From JACCYQ01 sp036675565 (GTDB lineage Bacteria; Bacteroidota; Bacteroidia; Chitinophagales; Chitinophagaceae): a stretch of 18,092 nt of DNA. The notes below the pieces were generated by a model. That model made no database searches. It saw only the letters and a list, made by a program, of their open reading frames with translations, and was not told where the DNA came from. Where the stretch lies: the NCBI GenBank assembly GCA_036675565.1, contig JAKFER010000205.1, forward strand, positions 1 through 18,092, read 5' to 3'. The position numbers were made by a program, and so were the translations under genes. Of this stretch, positions 1 to 6,974 are shown piece by piece (the first letter of the stretch is position 1; each line of letters starts with the position of its first letter).

Positions 1-288
1 AGCCAGGATGCGGTTGCCAATTTCCTTGAGGTTAAAAGAGAGATGATAAGCTACTACGAAACAGGTGCCAGGGAAGTTCCTTTAGAGGTTCTGGAAAAAC
101 TGGCTGATTTGTTCGGAGTGGATTTAGAAATCTTTTTTACTGAGAATGTGGAGGAGGCTACTACCGACCTTGCTTTTGCTTTTAGGGCTGATGAGTTAAA
201 TGAAAAAGATCTTGAAGGTATTGCTGCTTTCAGGAGGATTATTAAAAATTATCAAAGAATAAAAAACCTGGAGAAAAAGAATGCTTAA
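1..288 (+). CDS. XRE-family HTH regulator, C-terminal part (5' end outside window)
   Basis: The reading frame is open from base 1, so the gene starts upstream of the window. The first residues (SQDAVANFLEV, then MISYYETGAREVP and LEVLEKLADLFGVDL) have the pattern of helices 2 to 5 of a Cro/C1-type helix-turn-helix. A short acidic tail follows. An internal ATG at position 43 falls inside the HTH and is not the true start. The stop overlaps the start of the next gene by 8 bp, so the two are translationally coupled. XRE plus ImmA is a known regulatory pair in which the peptidase cleaves or inactivates the repressor. That role here is inferred from the family and the coupling. The identity of the cognate promoter cannot be seen. 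Confidence 0.88.
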   Translation, partial: SQDAVANFLEVKREMISYYETGAREVPLEVLEKLADLFGVDLEIFFTENVEEATTDLAFAFRADELNEKDLEGIAAFRRIIKNYQRIKNLEKKNA

Positions 289-1024
289 AGAAAGGTACAT
301 AGAATTCAGGGCCAATAAATTCAGGGAGGAACATGGTTTGGCAACTACAGAGCCTGTAGACGCTTATAAGCTATTGGCCAAGTTGAATGTGATTACAGTA
401 TTCAAGGGAATGACCGATAACTTTTCCGGAATGGCTGTTAAAAACAGTTATGGAAATTTTATGCTGGTAAATTCCGGTGATATTCTGGCGAGGCAGCATT
501 TTACGGTTGGCCATGAATTGTATCATCTTTTTATCCAGGAAAAATTTGAGAACCGCATCTGCAAAGTTGGTTTATTTGATAAGAAAGAACGTGAGGAATA
601 CAATGCGGATTGGTTTTCATCTTACCTGCTAATGCCGGAGGATGGAATATTTGAATTATTACCAAAAGAAGAATTGGGCCTTAATAAGATAAGCCTGAAT
701 ACGGTGGTGAAAATGGAGCAATATTTTGGAGTATCCCGAACAGCTTTACTGAACAGGCTTATGTTTATTGATATGATAACAAAGCCAAAAGCAATGGAGC
801 TAAAGGAGCCGGGGACAATAAAAAGAAGTGCATTATTGATGGGCTATAGTGATGAGCTGTATGAAAACGGCAATGATAATAAAGTTATTGGAGATTATGG
901 GGAAAGAGCTAAGAGACTATATGACAGAGAGGATGTTTCTGAAACAGACTTTTATGGCTTAATGCATGATATAGGAATTGACCTGGACAAAAACATACTG
1001 GAGGATGGCAAAGCAGTTATCTAG
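281..1024 (+). CDS. ImmA/IrrE family metallopeptidase (COG2856)
   Basis: A 247-residue protein with the zinc-peptidase motif HELYH (H78, E79, H82) after FTVG. It is followed by EEYNADWFSSYLLMP, where E106 fits the third metal ligand of the family. This is the DUF955 signature. ImmA/IrrE enzymes are cytoplasmic and usually act on a partner XRE repressor in response to stress. The start ATG lies inside the end of the upstream XRE gene (8-bp overlap), which supports that partnership. The C-terminal ~100 residues have no motif I recognise but match the length of longer family members. The last 20 bp overlap a short ORF in another frame, possibly the start of a lost third gene. The family call is firm; the substrate is inferred. 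Confidence 0.93.
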   Translation: MLKERYIEFRANKFREEHGLATTEPVDAYKLLAKLNVITVFKGMTDNFSGMAVKNSYGNFMLVNSGDILARQHFTVGHELYHLFIQEKFENRICKVGLFDKKEREEYNADWFSSYLLMPEDGIFELLPKEELGLNKISLNTVVKMEQYFGVSRTALLNRLMFIDMITKPKAMELKEPGTIKRSALLMGYSDELYENGNDNKVIGDYGERAKRLYDREDVSETDFYGLMHDIGIDLDKNILEDGKAVI

Positions 1025-1088
1025 AAATTACGTTATAGATGCAAAAAGAGAGGATGTGCATACCCAAATGGACGAACTACGATTTTAG
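1005..1088 (+). other. 27-codon ORF overlapping the immA end, possible truncated third operon gene
   Basis: An ATG at 1005, directly after a GGAGG, opens a 27-codon frame that overlaps the peptidase gene by 20 bp. It begins MAKQLSRNYVIDAK and stops at 1086-1088. The NYVIDA start resembles the first beta strand of PIN-like toxins, which often follow XRE/ImmA pairs, but the expected DTN-type acidic motif does not continue. A second frame (TILDNDLSYKELIKPL, stopping near 1125) looks like coding sequence that has lost its frame. I read this as a decayed gene with low certainty; chance is a real alternative. Confidence 0.25.
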
Positions 1089-1123
1089 ACAATGATTTAT
1101 CCTATAAGGAACTTATAAAGCCG

Positions 1124-1170
1124 TTATAGTTGAAAACTATAAGCATACGCCTGCAAAGGGAGACTTGCAG
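1124..1170. terminator. Tandem hairpins between convergent genes
   Basis: Two hairpins lie side by side between the plus-strand XRE/immA operon and the minus-strand nuclease gene. The first is TTATAGTT-GAA-AACTATAA at 1124-1142 (8-bp stem). The second is CTGCAA-N8-TTGCAG at 1151-1170 (6-bp stem). Position and symmetry suit a bidirectional terminator. Neither has a strong T-tract, so termination efficiency is uncertain. Confidence 0.45.
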
Positions 1171-1181
1171 AGCGAATTGTT

Positions 1182-2321
1182 TTATATGTCATTTAAATTG
1201 TTCAGCCTTTTCATCAATAGGCTTACAAATTTCAATACTGCATTGTCAACTACATTTAAACTTGATAATTGAGTGTCAATGGTAAAATTTTTACTAAAAC
1301 CATTGTACGTTGATTCGCCATTGAACTGATCTAACAAGTCAATTCTCCTGAGTTTCGTTTTTACTGTTTCATAACCTAAGTCATTTCGGAGACTTGTATT
1401 CCATAAAACAACATTTGCAGAGCCATCATTATTAAACCAAACATCGAGCTTGAAATTATCAACGCCGTCAACGTAATTTTCGAAAATCCAATAATTTTTG
1501 TAATACCTGAAACTTTTTCTAAACGGCATAATATTATCGCCTATTTCTTTCGCAAATTTTTCTGCACGAAAATCACCTAATTGAGATGTTAAATCAGAAA
1601 CCAGCTTGGCCGTTGCTATACCATTATCTTGGTTTACGAATTGATAAAACTTTTCCTTTAGTGTTGTTTCCATATTTTTATTTGCGAGGTGTTGAATAAG
1701 TTTAATGTACTGATTTAAAAAAGAGACGCTTTCTTGGGTCCGGCATTTAGCCAAACATTTTTGCAGCCAGCCATTTACCAAATCATCAGATTGATTTGTA
1801 AAGGCGCCAACGTTTTTAATAATGGTTTGTATTTCAGGAGATGAGAATGGCGCAGTTTTAAAGCCATCGAGTGACAGATAAATAATAGATTTAACCCGAA
1901 GCAGGTTTGTTTCTGAATAATTAAAATAGTCAAGCAACTGCCCTTCTCTATCCGGAGCATTATTAATTTTATTTTCGATGATGATAGCAAGCCCAGAAAT
2001 TTGATCTTTTATCCAAATATCCAAGCGACCTTTTTCCCTAATCACTGAAGCATTCAAGAATGTTCCTATGTCAATATCTGTAGAATAATGCTTATTCAAA
2101 AATTCAATAAAAAGATGTAAAAACGTATTTCCTTCATCATGTAAACCAAACGGATCTAAAAGAGATGCTATCACATCACTATGAAAATTTTCTAAATGAC
2201 CCGTGTAAGAGGAAATTGTCATAATATTATAGCCTACTCTTCTTTTATTCCTTTCTATCTCCTCATAGTCTTTTATAAGTTCTTTAACTGTAGGGTGTTT
2301 TAGAAAATCTATGGCATTCAT
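1182..2321 (-). CDS. PD-(D/E)XK nuclease superfamily protein (PDDEXK_4 type)
   Basis: A 379-residue protein whose N-terminal half carries the nuclease core. E44 lies in the helix LENFHSDVIASLLDP. GRLDIWI contains D101, and IIIENKI contains E116 and K118. A helix with Q128 (REGQLLDYF) follows. The order E...D...ExK...QxxxY is the PD-(D/E)XK active-site pattern of the PF14281 family. The C-terminal half (roughly 190-379) has no recognised motif and may bind DNA or a partner. Members are commonly annotated as orphan nucleases near restriction or defence genes. There is no methyltransferase or helicase beside it here, so it is not a standard restriction system. The GC content is lower than in the susCD locus. 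The start is the ATG at 2321; no strong ribosome site is visible. Confidence 0.85.
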   Translation of the reverse strand: MNAIDFLKHPTVKELIKDYEEIERNKRRVGYNIMTISSYTGHLENFHSDVIASLLDPFGLHDEGNTFLHLFIEFLNKHYSTDIDIGTFLNASVIREKGRLDIWIKDQISGLAIIIENKINNAPDREGQLLDYFNYSETNLLRVKSIIYLSLDGFKTAPFSSPEIQTIIKNVGAFTNQSDDLVNGWLQKCLAKCRTQESVSFLNQYIKLIQHLANKNMETTLKEKFYQFVNQDNGIATAKLVSDLTSQLGDFRAEKFAKEIGDNIMPFRKSFRYYKNYWIFENYVDGVDNFKLDVWFNNDGSANVVLWNTSLRNDLGYETVKTKLRRIDLLDQFNGESTYNGFSKNFTIDTQLSSLNVVDNAVLKFVSLLMKRLNNLNDI

Positions 2322-2363
2322 TTATGATAATATTAATTAGTGAAGCGTAGAAAACGAGATTAC

Positions 2364-2690
2364 TCAACCCCCATGCTGCCAGCAAAAACCTCCCGAACGG
2401 GAGTTACGGGAACAACGGGAACCTTTTTTGGTGGTAGCCTGGCATTGGCCTGAAGTTGCCGATTGTTTACTAACAGGTGATTTGCTTTTTAAAGTATTGG
2501 ATTTTGTTTTTACTTTGACACATACACCACAGGTGCCTCCAGCATTGCAATGCTTACAAGCTGAACAATTGGAACAAGCGGTACAAGGAGAATAACCATA
2601 GCACCTGACAATAACTTTTGGTGAGGTAAATTCTTTTGGAGGGATGCCAGAAAAAAACAGGATTAATAAAACAGACAAGCAGAATTTCAT
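2364..2690 (-). CDS. Small secreted Cys-rich protein with C-terminal DUF5763-like motif
   Basis: I place the start at the ATG at 2690, giving 108 residues. This start directly precedes a signal peptide (MKFCLSVLLILFFSG), while the longer frame upstream runs through a hairpin and reads as non-coding. The mature protein has a CxxCxxCxxCxxC run (CTACSNCSACKHC, then CGVC), a Lys/Ser-rich linker, and a tail GQCQATTKKGSRCSRN...GGFCWQHGG. The tail fits the short zinc-binding-like motif C-x4-KKG-x2-C-x-R-x7-C-x2-H of DUF5763. The function is unknown. It is probably exported to the periplasm or cell surface, where the cysteines could bind metal or form disulfides. The neighbouring secreted TlpA thioredoxin, read in the same direction, may be relevant to those disulfides; that link is inference. 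Confidence 0.6.
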   Translation of the reverse strand: MKFCLSVLLILFFSGIPPKEFTSPKVIVRCYGYSPCTACSNCSACKHCNAGGTCGVCVKVKTKSNTLKSKSPVSKQSATSGQCQATTKKGSRCSRNSRSGGFCWQHGG

Positions 2691-2814
2691 AATGGAAGGT
2701 TTGGTGGACAGGTAAAATACAATTTTATATTTGAGGGTGCAAGTCACATCACAGAGGGTTGTAATTAACCCAGTAGGTTTAAAATAAAATACGAGGAGAA
2801 TAACTATTGTAGTT

Positions 2815-2838
2815 CTGTTGCGTGGAGACACGCAACAG
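2815..2838. repeat. Perfect 10-bp-stem hairpin with GAGA tetraloop
   Basis: CTGTTGCGTG-GAGA-CACGCAACAG is a perfect inverted repeat with a GNRA-type loop. It lies between the TlpA gene and the Cys-rich gene, both on the minus strand. It resembles dispersed GAGA-loop palindromes of Bacteroidota genomes. It could act as a terminator or RNA-stability element between the two genes; no T-tract follows on either strand. Confidence 0.6.
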
Positions 2839-2942
2839 GGCGTTCAGATTCTACGGACACACACCACAGCATCAGGTTAAGCCTTTTTTCCATAAGGATA
2901 TACTTATCATTCTTTCCTTTTACTTTATACCCTTCCACTTGA

Positions 2943-4235
2943 TCAGTCGAATAGTAATGCTCTATCTGTGAGCACAAAAACTTTTTCCATTCTTTCTGTT
3001 TTCAGCACCTGTATTCCCAGTTTATCCAGGCTCTTTCTTAGCAAGTGAACATCCTCCTTAACAGTGGCCGGTATTTCTATTGTAATCTTCCCCAGGTAGC
3101 CCGTTTCATCCACAAACAATAAAGGCAGCGGCCAATCCAGGGAACTATAATTTAAATTTATCATTAAGCGGGACAAGGGCTGGTTTTGAAAATACCAAAG
3201 TCTCCCTTCCTCTTTATACTCAACCTTTGCTATAGTTCCCGCATTATTTGCAGGGTTTTGTTTTTGCTGACCCGGTACGGGTTTTTTCATCTTCAGCACT
3301 ATGCATTTTACTTTTCTTTTTTCCATCCGGCCGTTTAAACCGAGGTATCCATTTAAATCCTGTAGCATCATTTGCTGTGCTTTCTTTTTTGAACAGTTAA
3401 TTGGCGAAGTAAATTCATAAGAATATAGTTGTGCTGATGGTCCTATATATTGTAAAGGATCAGGAACGTCCAGAATAATACGGTTGGATGGAAAGCCGAG
3501 CACCATCTGGTAAAGCGCCAACGGGGAAGAATTGAGAAATATATATCGTTGGGCTGTACTATCCTTCCAATAATTGGAACCGCTATCCATTCCCTCTAAC
3601 TTACCCGTAAAAAGGCTATTATAAAGCATGTCTGCCGATGAACCACCGTTGTTGTTTTCCAATAAAGGCTTGGCCATATCATAATCCATTACTTCCCATT
3701 TAAGTTTTAAGACAACCGGTTCTTCGTTGAGAACAGCCCTGATATTTTTTTCATTCACTTCTTCCGAAGCTGTGATAGCCCTTACTTTTCCATTCTTTAT
3801 CCAGACATAATGAGGAATGTAACGATGGCCAAATAGCTTTTCCAGCGTTGTATCATTTGATACAATGGGCAAACGGAATGGAACCTTGTGTTTACTATTC
3901 CATTTGTTTACAAAAGCAGTAATCTTATTTTCATTATCACCCGTGCCCCTGCTATTGACCAGCAATACCTGTAGCTGTGTACTGAAAATAGTTTGCAGGG
4001 AATCCAGTTTGGGAAATGCCTTATGACATGCACTACACCAGGTAGCCCAAAAATCCAGGATGACCAATTTGTCTTTAAAACCGGATAAGCGGGAAGAAGC
4101 AGAAGGATAGTTTGCGGTAAAAGAAAGTTCTACATCAGAAACAACATCGCCTACGGTTAGTGATTTATTGGAAGGTTGCGCATTGACGGTAACGGACAGC
4201 ATTATCCATAATGCCAGGGCTATGCATTTATGCAT
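2943..4235 (-). CDS. Secreted TlpA-type thioredoxin-like protein with DUF3738-like C-terminal region
   Basis: A 430-residue protein. Residues 1-20 form a signal peptide ending VNAQ. A thioredoxin fold follows with FWATWCSAC (active-site C67 and C70) and the cis-proline region YIPHYVWIKNGK (P141). This fits periplasmic or membrane-facing disulfide reductases of the TlpA/ResA group. The remaining ~270 residues are not thioredoxin; the end (roughly 340-430) resembles the DUF3738 tail often fused to TlpA domains in Sphingobacteria-type genomes. Such genes usually accompany SusC/SusD receptor loci; here the gene stands alone, 3.5 kb from one on the other strand. A decayed copy of residues ~388-421 lies at 6975-7130. 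The substrate is unknown. Confidence 0.88.
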   Translation of the reverse strand: MHKCIALALWIMLSVTVNAQPSNKSLTVGDVVSDVELSFTANYPSASSRLSGFKDKLVILDFWATWCSACHKAFPKLDSLQTIFSTQLQVLLVNSRGTGDNENKITAFVNKWNSKHKVPFRLPIVSNDTTLEKLFGHRYIPHYVWIKNGKVRAITASEEVNEKNIRAVLNEEPVVLKLKWEVMDYDMAKPLLENNNGGSSADMLYNSLFTGKLEGMDSGSNYWKDSTAQRYIFLNSSPLALYQMVLGFPSNRIILDVPDPLQYIGPSAQLYSYEFTSPINCSKKKAQQMMLQDLNGYLGLNGRMEKRKVKCIVLKMKKPVPGQQKQNPANNAGTIAKVEYKEEGRLWYFQNQPLSRLMINLNYSSLDWPLPLLFVDETGYLGKITIEIPATVKEDVHLLRKSLDKLGIQVLKTERMEKVFVLTDRALLFD

Positions 4236-4276
4236 GTCGGAGAATTTAATGATGAATAAATAGTTGTAGAATAAAA

Positions 4277-4294
4277 ACTTCTGTACACAGAAGT
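4277..4294. promoter_or_regulatory. 18-bp inverted repeat in the divergent TlpA/XRE intergenic region
   Basis: ACTTCTG-TACA-CAGAAGT has perfect 7-bp arms. It lies 42 bp upstream of the TlpA start and 130 bp from the divergent XRE gene. A 7/8 match to the TAnnTTTG promoter element (TACTTCTG, minus strand) lies inside it, so a bound repressor could block TlpA transcription. The XRE protein encoded next door is the obvious candidate ligand, which is inference. Confidence 0.4.
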
Positions 4295-4378
4295 ATAGCT
4301 GCCGAAGACTGCAATTGCGGAAGCGTAAAATTGGGGCTATTGCGAAGCAGTTCCTATAGCCTTACCTTATATGTTTAG

Positions 4379-4386
4379 TATATTTG
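4379..4386 (+). promoter_or_regulatory. TAnnTTTG (-7) element for the XRE gene
   Basis: TATATTTG matches the Bacteroidota -7 consensus exactly and sits 38 bp upstream of the XRE start codon. No clear TTG element is seen at the usual upstream spacing, so this is only a half-supported promoter. Confidence 0.4.
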
Positions 4387-4423
4387 TTATAATTTCAGAA
4401 TTTTACGAATAAAACCATGAGCT

Positions 4424-4837
4424 ATGCAGGAATCGCAAACCATAGATACTAAATTGAAAATGCTGCGGATAAGCCGTAACCTGACCCAGGATGAGGTAGC
4501 AGAAAAAATTGGCATCAGCCAGGCCGCTTATGCTAAATTAGAAGCAGGGCAAACCAGGCTAACAATTGACCGGGCAGGCCAGCTGGCCGAGCTGTATGAA
4601 ATAGAGCCAGAATATTTTTTTACGAATGAAAAGATTACCAATTTTAACACTGGCAATAATAGTCATGGTGGGCTATTTCATAACAGTACTTATAATAATG
4701 TAGAGAAAGATTTTTTTGAAAAACTGTTAGAAGAAAATAATTCATTAAGAAAGTTATTTCTTGAGGAACTTGGAGAAGCCCGTAAAGAAAGAGATCAGTT
4801 TGTGAAACTATTAGAAAAATTAATGCAAAAATTCTGA
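4424..4837 (+). CDS. XRE-family HTH regulator with C-terminal coiled coil
   Basis: A 137-residue protein with an N-terminal Cro/C1-type HTH at about residues 8-63 (KLKMLRISRNLTQDEVAEKIGIS, then AYAKLEAGQTRLTIDRAGQLAELYEI). A polar Asn-rich linker follows, then a charged helix (roughly 95-137) with heptad-like leucines, probably a dimerisation coiled coil. Small XRE proteins of this shape are common in Bacteroidota and often regulate their own promoter. It is divergent from the TlpA gene, with an inverted repeat between them, and convergent with darG. No antitoxin motif or partner toxin overlaps it. The start ATG is supported by a TAnnTTTG element 38 bp upstream. Confidence 0.9.
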   Translation: MQESQTIDTKLKMLRISRNLTQDEVAEKIGISQAAYAKLEAGQTRLTIDRAGQLAELYEIEPEYFFTNEKITNFNTGNNSHGGLFHNSTYNNVEKDFFEKLLEENNSLRKLFLEELGEARKERDQFVKLLEKLMQKF

Positions 4838-4960
4838 GAAGTAAATATCTTTTACATTTAATGCATGTTTTATATCTGCCAAGTAAAGTGAGAACATAAA
4901 ACTTTCAGCAAGATGATCTTGCGTTCCTTTAAATCTGTCCATCGTAATTTTATAAGTCAT
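4820..4960 (-). CDS. Possible 46-aa ORF between xre and darG
   Basis: A short minus-strand frame starts at the ATG at 4960 (MTYKITMDRFKGTQDH...) and stops at 4820, overlapping the end of the convergent XRE gene by 18 bp. The composition is protein-like, with alternating hydrophobic and charged residues (LAESFMFSLYLADIK), but no family is recognised. It has no visible ribosome site. It could be a small gene, a gene remnant or chance. The rest of this gap (to 5112) holds a 12-bp palindrome GAAAGGCCTTTC at 4964-4975 and nothing else I can name. Confidence 0.25.
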   Translation of the reverse strand: MTYKITMDRFKGTQDHLAESFMFSLYLADIKHALNVKDIYFSEFLH

Positions 4961-5112
4961 GCTGAAAGGCCTTTCCAAAAGGCAAAGTTTAGTACAAACT
5001 CATTTGGATGAACTTGGCAAAACTTTCAAATGTTCGCAAAAATATTTCTTGCCGGAGAACCCATTATATTGATTCAACTATTCTTTTTTTTAACAATAAC
5101 CTATGAAATGCC

Positions 5113-6150
5113 TTAGTAGTCTAAATGAGTTTTAATTTGAGCTACTGCTACGTCGATAAACTTTTGGTTAGTAAACAACGTTTTCTTTCTGTCACTCCAA
5201 TTTATCAGATAGGTCTTTATTTCTTCAGCAGTTTGTGCTTTATTTTCAATTAGAATGAAGTCAATAGTTGATAACAGCTCTAGTCCAAATGGCGAATAAA
5301 AGCCTGTAAGAAAAGTTTTGGTTTTAAATGTGATATTAGCAAATTCTGAGTGTTCAGGCATTGTTAAAAATTCCTTTACATCTTTTTCTCCATCGGGTAA
5401 TATACCTAGCTCTTCAAATGGTTTTTTATCTTTTGAGCTGTAACCACTGATATAACTTCCGTTTAAATAATAAAGTACATGTTTTACTTTACCAGAATAA
5501 GGGCCATAAAAATTTGGTTTATATTCTAATTTAAAAACATCCTTTGCCCCAAACCGTTGAAGAAAATATGCAATTTTTTCTGCGGCAAATTCCGATACAA
5601 ATTCTCCACTCTTTACAAGATCATACAGTACATCTAGTAGCATTGCCCTGGCAGGAGTTAGTTTTGCCCTTTCCTTTTTTAAAGCTTCTTGGATAGCAGC
5701 AGAAGGCTCATAAACATAAATTTCAGCGTCCACAGGTGAAAGATATTTTTCCAAAATTTCTTTCACCTTTACCCAATTAAGTCCGCCCTGACCAGCCCCC
5801 AAAGGAGGCAATGCAACGGATTTAATATTTTGTTCTTTAATAATTTGTATAAGATGCTTTACACCCTGTTCTATATAATTATATTCTGATGGCTTTCTCC
5901 AATCTTTTTTTGTAGGGAAATTTATAATGATTTTTTCCCCGGTATGTAGGGAGGAATCTTTTGTAACAAGCAATTTTCCTATATCAATAGTACCTTCTTT
6001 AGCGGCCTTAGTATATAGTTTCGTATTCTCCGGAAAATGCTGCTTAAACTGCAAAGCCACCCCCTTGCCCATTACACCAACTGTATTTACCGTATTAACA
6101 AGGGCCTGTGCCTTGCTGTCTAAAAGGTTGCCCGTTAGATAGTAAATCAT
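5113..6150 (-). CDS. darG: DarG antitoxin: macrodomain DNA ADP-ribosylglycohydrolase
   Basis: A 345-residue protein. Residues 1 to ~155 are a macrodomain. NTVNTVGVMGKGVA (20-33) and PPLGAGQGGLNW (~115-126) are its ADP-ribose loops, and NFPTKKDWR (78-85) holds a lysine equivalent to the catalytic one reported for DarG. Residues ~160-345 form the C-terminal domain that in DarG proteins binds and blocks DarT directly. The enzyme removes ADP-ribose from thymidine in DNA, reversing the toxin. The length matches full DarG rather than an isolated macrodomain. The start codon lies 3 bp after the darT stop, so the two are one transcript in toxin-antitoxin order. No frameshift or missing motif is seen, so the pair should be functional. 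Confidence 0.93.
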   Translation of the reverse strand: MIYYLTGNLLDSKAQALVNTVNTVGVMGKGVALQFKQHFPENTKLYTKAAKEGTIDIGKLLVTKDSSLHTGEKIIINFPTKKDWRKPSEYNYIEQGVKHLIQIIKEQNIKSVALPPLGAGQGGLNWVKVKEILEKYLSPVDAEIYVYEPSAAIQEALKKERAKLTPARAMLLDVLYDLVKSGEFVSEFAAEKIAYFLQRFGAKDVFKLEYKPNFYGPYSGKVKHVLYYLNGSYISGYSSKDKKPFEELGILPDGEKDVKEFLTMPEHSEFANITFKTKTFLTGFYSPFGLELLSTIDFILIENKAQTAEEIKTYLINWSDRKKTLFTNQKFIDVAVAQIKTHLDY

Positions 6151-6153
6151 AAA

Positions 6154-6783
6154 TCAAAAATAATAATCCGGTTTAACACTAAATTTTTTGTTTCCAAATT
6201 GCGGCATTTGCTTTATTTGCTGCCCGACCGTTGTATTATAAACAACAAAACCCAATAATGCTTCTGCGGGTATATCGCCTAGCACTAAAAATTCGGCTTC
6301 CTTTCGGCGCTTCAAATCTAAATCGGTTTCACTTCGCCAGTATTTTTTTTGTATTGCCGTTTTATCAATCAGTTGGTCAATATTATTAACATCTGCTGAT
6401 GTATAAAAACTGGTGAAACCATCTACTGCATGACCATCTGTAAATACAAATTCCAGTCCATTTTGGCTAATTGCCGCTACCGTTGAAATGCAATATACAA
6501 TATCTGGCGGGGGCAAGGCCGTAACTCCATTAAAGCCTTGCTGAATTACGTATAGCATTGGCATTCGGCTGCCAAAATAAAAAGGGATATAATCACCTAA
6601 TTTTCTTGTGTTGGGCAATACAAAAGAATTCCTGGCATTTATCAAGGAGCCATCTCCAATTGGTACATAGTCTGGATTTCTATTAGGGGAAGATATGTGT
6701 GTAATACCATATTGCAGAATATGAGGTATATTTTGCAGATGAGTCATTCGAAACAGATATATTTTATTCAAATCCGGTATCAC
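6154..6783 (-). CDS. darT: DarT toxin: DNA ADP-ribosyltransferase (DUF4433)
   Basis: A 209-residue protein with the DarT layout: YLFRMTHLQNIPHILQYGI at the NAD-binding start, ARNSFVLP with R51, DYIPFYFGSRMPMLYVI, and RRKEAEFLV, where E164 fits the catalytic glutamate. DarT transfers ADP-ribose from NAD+ to thymidine in single-stranded DNA, blocking replication. DarTG systems act as toxin-antitoxin modules and in phage defence. The darG start follows after 3 bp. All expected residues are present, so the toxin is probably active and needs the antitoxin. The gene upstream on this strand (XRE, 7148-7702) is 364 bp away, and whether it regulates the pair is open. Confidence 0.93.
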   Translation of the reverse strand: MIPDLNKIYLFRMTHLQNIPHILQYGITHISSPNRNPDYVPIGDGSLINARNSFVLPNTRKLGDYIPFYFGSRMPMLYVIQQGFNGVTALPPPDIVYCISTVAAISQNGLEFVFTDGHAVDGFTSFYTSADVNNIDQLIDKTAIQKKYWRSETDLDLKRRKEAEFLVLGDIPAEALLGFVVYNTTVGQQIKQMPQFGNKKFSVKPDYYF

Positions 6784-6974
6784 TTAGAAATCATTAAACT
6801 TTTTGGTTGTAGCTAACGCCCTTTCGGGGCAGATAAATTTTTGGTCGCTGTTATTTCGTTCATTTCTAATAGTTCCTGTAAATTCTTGTCATGTTAAGAG
6901 TTTGATATTGTTTAAAAATACAATTTTGTTATTGACCTGCTTTTGATTTTTTCTGATGCTGTGGTTCGTCTCCA
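6784..6974. other. Non-coding darT upstream region
   Basis: No gene is seen here. The stretch is AT-rich and must hold the darT promoter, but I find no exact TAnnTTTG on the minus strand; the nearest is TATTTTTA near 6915. A small hairpin (GCCC-TTTCG-GGGC, about 6819-6831) lies close to the darT start. Both statements are weak. Confidence 0.35.

Noticed and set aside
2691..2831. N-terminal extension of the Cys-rich protein (47 extra residues)
   Set aside because: It would run through the arm of the 2815-2838 hairpin and place a signal peptide in the middle of the protein; the ATG at 2690 gives a normal secreted protein.
2832..2942. Minus-strand frame (VEGYKVKGKNDKYILMEKR) just downstream of the TlpA gene
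   Set aside because: It is open for about 50 codons but runs through the GAGA-loop hairpin; no family and too short to separate from chance.
5927..6142. 71-codon plus-strand frame antisense to darG
   Set aside because: It lies wholly over the conserved macrodomain on the other strand and has no promoter or family.
6815..6835. AACGCCC...GGGGC hairpin that recalls an integron attC site
   Set aside because: The stem is only 4 bp, there is no matching partner core site or integrase nearby.
6953..6965. 13-bp word CTGATGCTGTGGT shared with the reverse strand at 2863-2875
   Set aside because: A few 13-bp matches are expected by chance in a window of this size, and it does not line up with the TlpA homology at the same relative position.
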